From Microbacterium sp. Gd 4-13 (GTDB lineage: Bacteria; Actinomycetota; Actinomycetes; Actinomycetales; Microbacteriaceae), in NCBI RefSeq assembly GCF_003095395.1, contig NZ_QEIJ01000010.1:16405-80404 (forward strand): a DNA stretch of 64,000 bases, written 5' to 3'. The notes under the pieces were generated by a model. The model had not been told where the DNA came from and ran no database searches. It worked only from the letters and a program-made list of their open reading frames with translations. How positions within the stretch are numbered: the first letter of the stretch is position 1; each line of letters opens with the position of its first letter. The position numbers and the translations under genes were made by a program. Below, piece after piece: positions 58,237 through 64,000 of the stretch.

Positions 58237-59766
58237 TCACAGGATCCCGAAGTATTCGCGCTGCTCCCAGTCGGAGACGTGTCGGAGGTACCGGTCGAAC
58301 TCGGCGCGCTTGATCGTCGCGTACCAGTGCACCACCGTCTCGCCCAGAGCCGACCGGAACGCGGGGTCGTCGACGAGCGCGGCGACGGCGTCGCCGAGCG
58401 ACGCGGGCAGCGCCGGCGCCTCGGTGCGGTACGGATCGAGGGTGGGAGCGGGCGGCACGAGTCCGCGCTCCATGCCGTCCATCCCGCTGATCAGCTGCGA
58501 CGCGATGTAGAGGTACGGGTTCGCCGCGGGCTCGCCGGAGCGGTTCTCGAGCCGGGTCGCGGGATCTCCCACCCCGCCGACCGCGCGGATCATCGCGCCC
58601 TTGTTGTCGATGCCCCAGGCCACGCGGTCGGGTGCGAGCGAGAACGGCTGGTACCGCTTGTACCCGTTGACGGTCGGTGTGGTGAAGGCCGCCGCGGCAG
58701 GCGCGTGGGCGAGGAGCCCGGCGAGGTACGCCGACCCCACGAGACTCAGGGTCGTCCCTTCCGCCTCGGGGACGAAGGCTGCAGCCCCCGTCGACAGCTC
58801 GTAGAGCGACTGGTGCAGATGCCAGCCGGTCGAGGCGCCCTCGACACCCTGGGGGCGCGACATGAACGTCGCGTGGTAGCCGAGGCCGCGGGCGACGCGG
58901 CGCACCGCCATGCGGCACAGCACGATCGCATCGGCGATCCGCGCAGCATCCCCCGCCTCCATCGTGATCTCGAACTGGCTGTGCCCGAACTCCAGCTCGA
59001 TCGAGCGCAGCGGGAGATCGAGAAGGGTCAGGGTGCGGTAGAGCGCGTCGACCAGGGGCTGCATCGCGTCGAGCGACTCCTCGTGCAACAGCTGCGCCCC
59101 GCGCGTCGTGGGTGCGCAGACCATCGCGTCCCCCGGACGCCCGGGGGCGGCGACGTGCGCGGTGGCGAGCTCTTCGTCGGAGAGCCGGAAGACGTGGAAC
59201 TCCAGCTCGGCGCCCACCGTCATGCCGTACCCGCGCGAGGCGAGCGTGGCGAGCTCGGTGCGCAGGATCGACCGCGTGCAGAACGGCACGGGCGCGCCGT
59301 CGGGGAAGCGGAGATCGCAGAGGATCCAGGCGGTGTTCTCGGTCCACGGGAGCACGCGGAAGGTCTCGGGGTCGGGCACGAGCACGATGTCGCCCGCTCC
59401 GCTGAAGCCGTCGACGCCCACCCCGGTGTCGGCGGAGAAGACCGAGAAGACCGACTGGCCCGAGGTGTCTTTCAGCAGGAGCGAACTCGGCACCGTCAGG
59501 CCCGAGCGCATCGCAGCGGCGACGCCGGCCCGGGTGATGGTCTTCCCGCGCAGGATGCCGTGCTGGTCGACGAACGAGAACCGCACCATCTCGATGCCGA
59601 TCTCATCCATGACCCGGCGCATCTGGCCCGCGGCCGCGTACTGCGCCTCGCTCCAGAGGTCGTGGCGAGAGATGAAGCCGTCGCGCTCGGCGGCGAGCAT
59701 GGGCCGCGCCGAGACGCCCCCGCCGTTCTCGGAGACGGGACGCTCGTCGACGTTGCGCTCACGCAT
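58237..59766 (-). CDS. glutamine-synthetase-like gamma-glutamylamide ligase
   Basis: A 509-residue protein of the GS superfamily with catalytic residues present: VGAELEFHVF, ELEFGHSQFEI, TGWHLHQSL, NGYKRYQPF and RLENRSGEPAANPY. The 'NRS' substrate motif reads DNKG here, unlike true glutamine synthetase. GS-like enzymes in catabolic operons join glutamate to an amine (polyamines, isopropylamine, aniline) before oxidation. Next to a Rieske oxygenase and aldehyde dehydrogenase this is a plausible role here. Its start overlaps the Rieske gene end by 8 bp. Confidence 0.87.
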   Translation of the reverse strand: MRERNVDERPVSENGGGVSARPMLAAERDGFISRHDLWSEAQYAAAGQMRRVMDEIGIEMVRFSFVDQHGILRGKTITRAGVAAAMRSGLTVPSSLLLKDTSGQSVFSVFSADTGVGVDGFSGAGDIVLVPDPETFRVLPWTENTAWILCDLRFPDGAPVPFCTRSILRTELATLASRGYGMTVGAELEFHVFRLSDEELATAHVAAPGRPGDAMVCAPTTRGAQLLHEESLDAMQPLVDALYRTLTLLDLPLRSIELEFGHSQFEITMEAGDAARIADAIVLCRMAVRRVARGLGYHATFMSRPQGVEGASTGWHLHQSLYELSTGAAAFVPEAEGTTLSLVGSAYLAGLLAHAPAAAAFTTPTVNGYKRYQPFSLAPDRVAWGIDNKGAMIRAVGGVGDPATRLENRSGEPAANPYLYIASQLISGMDGMERGLVPPAPTLDPYRTEAPALPASLGDAVAALVDDPAFRSALGETVVHWYATIKRAEFDRYLRHVSDWEQREYFGIL

Positions 59767-61096
59767 CGACGGTGGCTTCCGCGGTGGCGAGCGGGCCCGC
59801 CCACGGCGAGGCGTCGCGGCGCTCCTGCTCGCGCTCGACCCAGCGGGTCTGCCAGGCGTCGTTCGCGGCGATCGTGTCCATGGCGATGGGTCCTGTCAGC
59901 TCGGTCGCCTCGGTCTCGCTGAGCGGATGCGACGGGGTGCGCGCCCCGGCGGCGAAGGCCTCGATCGCGCGCAGGAGCAGGCGACGGTTCGCGCTCACGG
60001 CGCGATCCGAGATGCCCAGGCGCTCGACGGTGCGGTCTTGGATGGCTCCCATGCTCTCCACCGCCCACTGGTCGTGGACGTTGATGTCGAGACCCATGCC
60101 GGTGTAGGTGAGCTCCTTCTGCTCGACGGGGTCGAAGCCCCAGTTGTTGCTGCGGTTTCGCAGGGGCCGGTACTCGGGGAGGCTCACGCCCTCGAGCCGC
60201 TGCTGCAGGAGGGTCTCCTTGTCGGTGGGCTCGGCGAAGTCGTAGAAGATCATGTACCAGTACGAGGTCTCGTCGTCGATCGGTACGTGCCACTGCGTGA
60301 ACACCTTCGAGTTGCCGAAGGGGACGACGAACGCGTTGGGGAACATGAGGTTCGTCACACGCACGTGCTTGATGTCCTCGGTCAGCTGACGCAGGGCGTA
60401 GACGCGCAGGCCGTGCTCGGCGTTCTCGACCTCGATGTCGGGGCGGTAGCTCTCACCGACGAGCATCGACAGTTTCTTGCCCGTACCCTCGACCTCCTCG
60501 GCGAACTGCTGGCCGTACATCTCGCGCGGGTCTTCTTCGATGAAGCGGTGGAGGAACGACACGTGGCTGGGGTCGATGCCACCCTCGAGGCCCTGGAGCC
60601 AGTTGCACTCCCACAGCCCCTTGAAAGCGAACGTGTACTCCTCCGGGGCGACGAAGCAGTCGTAGTGCGGGAACGGCGGCGGGTCACCCGCGCCCATGTA
60701 CGTGAAGATGATGCCGTTGCGCTCGACGCACGGGTAGTTGGCGATGCGCACCTTGCCGAGGAACTGACTGTGGTCGGGCTCGGCGGGCTGCTCGACGCAC
60801 CGCCCCTCGCCGTTGTAGAGCCACCCGTGGTAGAGGCAGCGGATGCCGTCCTCCTCGAGGCGCCCGTACGACAGGTCGACCCCCCGATGGGCGCAATAGC
60901 GGCTGATCAGCCCCCAGCCCTCCCGCTTCTTGAACAGCACGAGGTCTTCGCTCATGATGCGCACCTGCTTCACCGGACGTTCGCCCGGCATCTCCGACAC
61001 CAGGGCGGCCGGCTGCCAATACGAACGCAGCAGGTTGCCGAGCGGAGTGCCGGGCCCCGATCGAGTGATCTTCTCGTTGTCTTCCTGCTTGAGCAT
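59759..61096 (-). CDS. Rieske non-heme iron oxygenase, phthalate-dioxygenase-like
   Basis: A 445-residue oxygenase subunit. The [2Fe-2S] Rieske motif is CAHRG ... CLYHGW (about residues 68-91). The mononuclear iron ligands are in GGIDPSHVSFLH, and a later Asp lies in VPIDDETSY. The pattern is that of the phthalate 4,5-dioxygenase/VanA group of single-subunit oxygenases that hydroxylate or demethylate aromatics and N- or O-methyl groups. Electrons come from the reductase encoded just upstream. The substrate is unknown. RBS GGAG precedes the ATG at 61096. Confidence 0.93.
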   Translation of the reverse strand: MLKQEDNEKITRSGPGTPLGNLLRSYWQPAALVSEMPGERPVKQVRIMSEDLVLFKKREGWGLISRYCAHRGVDLSYGRLEEDGIRCLYHGWLYNGEGRCVEQPAEPDHSQFLGKVRIANYPCVERNGIIFTYMGAGDPPPFPHYDCFVAPEEYTFAFKGLWECNWLQGLEGGIDPSHVSFLHRFIEEDPREMYGQQFAEEVEGTGKKLSMLVGESYRPDIEVENAEHGLRVYALRQLTEDIKHVRVTNLMFPNAFVVPFGNSKVFTQWHVPIDDETSYWYMIFYDFAEPTDKETLLQQRLEGVSLPEYRPLRNRSNNWGFDPVEQKELTYTGMGLDINVHDQWAVESMGAIQDRTVERLGISDRAVSANRRLLLRAIEAFAAGARTPSHPLSETEATELTGPIAMDTIAANDAWQTRWVEREQERRDASPWAGPLATAEATVDA

Positions 61097-61133
61097 GCGG
61101 TGCGCTCCTTCAGTGCGTTTCGGTCGGTGAGTA

Positions 61134-62078
61134 TCAGGCGTCGAGGACGAGCAGTGGACACGAGGCGCGGGAGACGCAGACCATCAGGCAGTCGCCGTTC
61201 GCCTTCTCCTGCGCGGTGAGGACGAAGTCGCGGTGCTCGGGCTCCCCCTCGACGACGCGGGTCTCGCAGCTGCCGCAGATGCCCTCCTCGCAGTCGGACA
61301 GCACCTCCACGCCGGCGCCGCGCATGACCTCGAGGATGGACTCCTCCGGGGTCACCTCGAGCTCGAGACCGCTGCGATCGAGGCGGATGCGGAACGGCCC
61401 ACCAGGCTCGTACGCGATCTCGGGAGCTGAGAAGTACTCGAGCCGGAGCCGGGCGTCGGCGTCCGGCACCGCATCGGCCAGGGCCGTCAGCATCCGTTCC
61501 GGACCGCAGGCGTACACGAGCGCGTCGGGGGATGCGGCGACCTCGGCGATCAGGTCGGCCCGGGTCCCCTCGTCGCGGGCGACGACGGTGACGTCTCCGC
61601 CGAGGGCCGAGAGCTCGTCGAGGAACGGCATGCGCTCGCGCGAACCGCCGAGGTAGAGCAGCCGCCAGCGGGCTCCCGCCGCCTGGGCCTGACGCACCAT
61701 GGGCAGCAGGGGCGTGATGCCGATGCCGCCGGCGATGAAGAGGTACTGCGCGGCGGGCTCCAGCACGAAGTGGTTGCGCGGCTCGCGGACGACGATCTCA
61801 TCCCCCGGCCGCAGTCGTTCGTGGACGGCTCGGGATCCGCCGCGACTATCGCTCTCACGCAACACGGCGATGCGGTAGCGCGGCGCGGACGGGTCGCCGC
61901 AGAGCGAGTACTGCCGCACGGGCGCGCCGGGTACGACGAGGTCGATGTGTGCGCCGGGGGTCCAGGAAGGGAGCGCTTCGCCGAGGGGTTCGAGCTCCAC
62001 CGACAGCACACCCTCGGCCTCACGGGCGAGCCCGCGCACCCGGACGCGGATGTCCGTCATCACTTCCAGCCCTGACAT
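61134..62078 (-). CDS. VanB-type ferredoxin reductase (PDR family)
   Basis: A 314-residue phthalate-dioxygenase-reductase-type protein. FMN domain: RQYSLCGD; NAD domain: FIAGGIGITPLLPMV and YACGPERML; C-terminal plant-type [2Fe-2S] domain: CEEGICGSCETRV and a final cysteine in LMVCVSR. It passes electrons from NADH to the Rieske oxygenase. It is the first gene of the nine-gene operon. I keep the ATG at 62078 because AGGA lies 7 nt upstream, inside the operator box, just as at the cupin gene; an ATG 18 nt later is the alternative. Confidence 0.92.
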   Translation of the reverse strand: MSGLEVMTDIRVRVRGLAREAEGVLSVELEPLGEALPSWTPGAHIDLVVPGAPVRQYSLCGDPSAPRYRIAVLRESDSRGGSRAVHERLRPGDEIVVREPRNHFVLEPAAQYLFIAGGIGITPLLPMVRQAQAAGARWRLLYLGGSRERMPFLDELSALGGDVTVVARDEGTRADLIAEVAASPDALVYACGPERMLTALADAVPDADARLRLEYFSAPEIAYEPGGPFRIRLDRSGLELEVTPEESILEVMRGAGVEVLSDCEEGICGSCETRVVEGEPEHRDFVLTAQEKANGDCLMVCVSRASCPLLVLDA

Positions 62079-62082
62079 ATGT

Positions 62083-62109
62083 GGATCCTAACATCATGAG
62101 TATGGATCC
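62083..62109. promoter_or_regulatory. paired GGATCC operator, site G
   Basis: Boxes ATGTGGATCCTAAC (core 62083-62088) and GTATGGATCCAATATT (core 62104-62109), 21 bp apart, between the nine-gene operon and the divergent GntR gene. The spacer is nearly that of site F. Confidence 0.82.
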
Positions 62110-62221
62110 AATATTACTTGCCTGGGCGACGTTCCGCTCGGATCGGGGTCCATATAGGGGAGTTCTGTTATCGTTCCGGGGTGCCGCAGCACCATCTGCG
62201 TCGGTGAGGAGACACACCTGA

Positions 62222-62929
62222 ATGGCTGATGAGACGATCGAAGCGTCTTCCGCTCACGCTCTCGTCGACGAGATCGCGGCGAAGATCCGAGCGCGCATCA
62301 TGAACGGCGACATCCCCATCGGAGCGCAGCTGCGGCAGGCCGAGCTCGCGAGCGATTTCGGCGTCAGCCGCACCCCGGTGCGCGAGGCGCTCCGCCAGCT
62401 GCAGACCGGCGGACTGATCGATGTGGTCCCCAACCGCGGCGCTGTCGTTCGGGTCCCCGCCCCGTGGGAGGTGCGCGAGGCCTACGAGGTGCGCGCCGAG
62501 CTCGAAGCCCTCGCCGCCGCGCGCGCCGTCAGCCGTATCTCGCACGCCGACCTCGACAGGCTCCGCGTCGCGAACCAGGAGATGTACGACCGCTCGGTCG
62601 AGGGCGGCGCCCCGGCGCGCGCCCTGGACAGTCGGCAGGAGAACGACGTCTTCCACAACACGATCGTGCTCGCGTCGGCCAACGCGCGGCTCGGACGCGC
62701 GATCGCCGAGATCAACGAGACCTTCCCCCGCAACGTCTCCGCGCAGCTGCTCGTCAACGACGAGCGCCATCGCGAGGAGAACTACCAGGAGCACCTGCGC
62801 ATCATCGAGGCCATCGAGCGCGGCGACGCCGAGGCCGCCGGCGCACAGATGCGCGCCCACGTGCACGGCGCCGGAGAGCAGCTCGCGCGCTGGTACGAGC
62901 GCCGCAGCTCGACCGTCTTCACCGGCTGA
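62222..62929 (+). CDS. GntR-family regulator with FCD domain, candidate master regulator
   Basis: A 235-residue GntR/FadR-type regulator. The winged helix lies at residues about 15-80 (LRQAELASDFGVSRTPVREAL by position, then LIDVVPNRGAVV). The FCD ligand domain follows, with the metal or ligand residues in ENDVFHNTIV, YQEHLRII and MRAHVHGAG. FCD regulators of the VanR type bind ATTGGATCCAAT-like palindromes, which is exactly the box found paired at seven places in this window, one of them (site G) in this gene's own promoter region. It is therefore the best candidate for the regulator of the whole island, probably a repressor released by a pathway intermediate. Confidence 0.9.
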   Translation: MADETIEASSAHALVDEIAAKIRARIMNGDIPIGAQLRQAELASDFGVSRTPVREALRQLQTGGLIDVVPNRGAVVRVPAPWEVREAYEVRAELEALAAARAVSRISHADLDRLRVANQEMYDRSVEGGAPARALDSRQENDVFHNTIVLASANARLGRAIAEINETFPRNVSAQLLVNDERHREENYQEHLRIIEAIERGDAEAAGAQMRAHVHGAGEQLARWYERRSSTVFTG

Positions 62930-63040
62930 CACCGCCTGCCGCTCCGCGCGTGTGGGGCCAACGACGGCGGGCGCGCGGGAGCTTTCCACAGTGCGGCACG
63001 ACTTCCGACCAGTGTCGTACCTTTGTTCTAACATGTAGGC

Positions 63041-64000
63041 ATGCTCGAGAACGACGGCGCCCCGACTGACGGTGAGGCGCGGCGCGATGCCGATGCGCTT
63101 CCGGCGGACGTTGCGGGCTCGGAGTGGTCCGAGCGACCGGAGTGGTTCGAGGAGCGGGAGTGGTTCGATGCGGACGGTGATCCGGTCGCGGCGGGTCGTG
63201 ATGGCCTGGATGCGGTGGCGGATGTGTCGACGTTGATGTCGGTGTTCGCCGCGCAACGGTTCGAGCGGGTCGAGGGGTTGCGGCGGGAGGCGGTGGCCGA
63301 GGCGGCGGTGTTCCGCGGGAAGACGACGGAGATCGTGATGCGATCCCTCCGACTCGAGCTCGCGACGGTGCTGCAGGTCACCGAGCACATCGCAGAACGG
63401 ATGCTGGCGACCTCCGACGGCCTCGTGAACCGGTACCCGGCGATGCTCGACGCCCTCTCCCACGCACGCACCACGGAGCGGCACGCCGACGTGTTCGTGG
63501 AGTTGGTCGACACGGTCGAGCCGGAGCTGCGTGACCAGGTCGTGCCACTCGCCGTCGACCTCGCCACGACCCACGCGCTCGGGTCGTTCCGCCGCCTGCT
63601 GCGGAAGCTCGTCGACACGGTGCGGGCCGCGACGCGCAGTGAGCGGCATGCGGAAGCGGTGCGGGAGCGGCGGGTGGTGGTGCAGCCGGCGGAGGACGGG
63701 ATGAGTTGGGTGATGCTCTACTCCTCCGCGGTGAAGGCCCACGCGATCCAGCACCGCGCGACCGCGATCGCACACGCCCTCGGCGCCCAGGAGGGCGAGG
63801 AGCGTTCTCTCGACGAGTTGCGTGCGGATGTGATGGTCGACCTTCTCGTCGACGGGGACGTGCCCGCCCACCCCGACGCGGCGCGCGGAATCCGCGCGAC
63901 CGTGGCCGTCACGGTGCCGGTGTTGTCGCTGCTCGATGACGAGCACGCGAACACCGCCCCGGCGGTGGTGGAGGGGGTCGGGCCGATCCCCATCGAGCAG
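63041..64000 (+). CDS. DUF222/13E12-type protein, partial (likely HNH endonuclease)
   Basis: A gene that starts at the ATG at 63041 and is open to the window end (320 codons). The sequence (TTEIVMRSLRLELA, MLATSDGLVNRYPAML, HARTTERHADVFVEL) is typical of the DUF222 region of actinobacterial 13E12-repeat proteins, which usually end in an HNH nuclease domain beyond this window. They are found in many copies per genome; their role is unclear, perhaps DNA-targeting or mobile. It is unrelated to the catabolic island and marks its right border. A start at 63041 is the only ATG in reach, but no clear ribosome site is seen. Confidence 0.85.
   Translation, partial: MLENDGAPTDGEARRDADALPADVAGSEWSERPEWFEEREWFDADGDPVAAGRDGLDAVADVSTLMSVFAAQRFERVEGLRREAVAEAAVFRGKTTEIVMRSLRLELATVLQVTEHIAERMLATSDGLVNRYPAMLDALSHARTTERHADVFVELVDTVEPELRDQVVPLAVDLATTHALGSFRRLLRKLVDTVRAATRSERHAEAVRERRVVVQPAEDGMSWVMLYSSAVKAHAIQHRATAIAHALGAQEGEERSLDELRADVMVDLLVDGDVPAHPDAARGIRATVAVTVPVLSLLDDEHANTAPAVVEGVGPIPIEQ

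Noticed and set aside
62083..62109. GGATCC pairs read as -35/-10 promoter elements (TTGGAT and TAGGAT)
   Set aside because: The gap between hexamers would be 15 bp at every site, short for sigma-70. Each box is itself palindromic and several sites lie between divergent genes, which fits an operator better. An unusual sigma factor is not fully excluded.
63041..64000. DUF222 gene as evidence that the island is a mobile element
   Set aside because: DUF222/HNH genes are common in these genomes, and no integrase, transposase, tRNA target or flanking direct repeat is seen at either island border.

Overview
The window reads as one contiguous chromosomal piece of a very GC-rich actinobacterium. Codon use is strongly GC-ended, genes are packed with ATGA/GTGA overlaps, and a DUF222/HNH-type gene runs off the right end. 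Everything fits Microbacteriaceae, most likely Microbacterium; that genus call is inference. I see no rRNA, tRNA, transposase, phage gene or CRISPR array.

Layout. (1) 0.1-7.9 kb: housekeeping-type and orphan catabolic genes (two alpha/beta hydrolases, a PfkB sugar kinase, an LLM flavoprotein, an SDR with an XRE/MmyB regulator, an acyl-CoA dehydrogenase, a small ORF that looks like a deletion scar, MarR, DUF3253). (2) 7.9-8.6 kb: a non-coding stretch with a 26-bp tandem repeat and two copies of a 72-bp inverted-repeat unit. (3) 8.6-15.6 kb: an ebo-type operon in which a myo-inositol-phosphate-synthase-like cyclase stands where EboD (a dehydroquinate-synthase-like cyclase) is normally found, and EboA is fused to a TIM-barrel isomerase. 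(4) 15.8-21.5 kb: a quinone oxidoreductase and an arabinose-type glycoside set (GH51, Gfo/Idh, ThuA) with a divergent LacI repressor. (5) 21.7-31.7 kb: a guanidine/urea-type operon (two DUF1989 proteins, biotin-dependent urea/guanidine carboxylase, allophanate hydrolase, an AHL-lactonase-like MBL protein), a divergent TetR and a sodium:solute symporter. (6) 31.8-62.9 kb: a 31-kb catabolic island. (7) 63.0 kb to end: a partial DUF222 gene.

The island is the main discovery. Seven intergenic regions each carry two boxes related to ATTGGATCCAAT, always exactly 21 bp centre to centre. Between them they head every transcription unit of the island except one MarR/VOC pair that has its own operators. 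The FCD-type GntR regulator at the right end is the natural candidate for the binding protein. The regulon holds a Rieske oxygenase and its reductase, a glutamine-synthetase-like ligase, an aldehyde dehydrogenase, a GMC oxidoreductase, an isochorismatase-type amidase, a RutA-like LLM flavoprotein, two RidA proteins, two amidases, amidohydrolases, four phosphotriesterase-fold proteins, a polyamine-type ABC importer, a second orphan binding protein and an MFS transporter. Several members (two phosphotriesterase-like, one amidohydrolase, one M24 protein) have lost the residues that bind metal in their families.

Four sequences that match the half-box of the actinobacterial nitrogen regulator GlnR (GTnAC-N6-GAAAC) lie upstream of the importer permeases, both binding proteins and the guanidine operon. 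Together these suggest two nitrogen-scavenging systems side by side: guanidine use, and use of an unknown, probably cyclic, amide- or amine-containing organic compound. The substrate of the island cannot be read from sequence alone.
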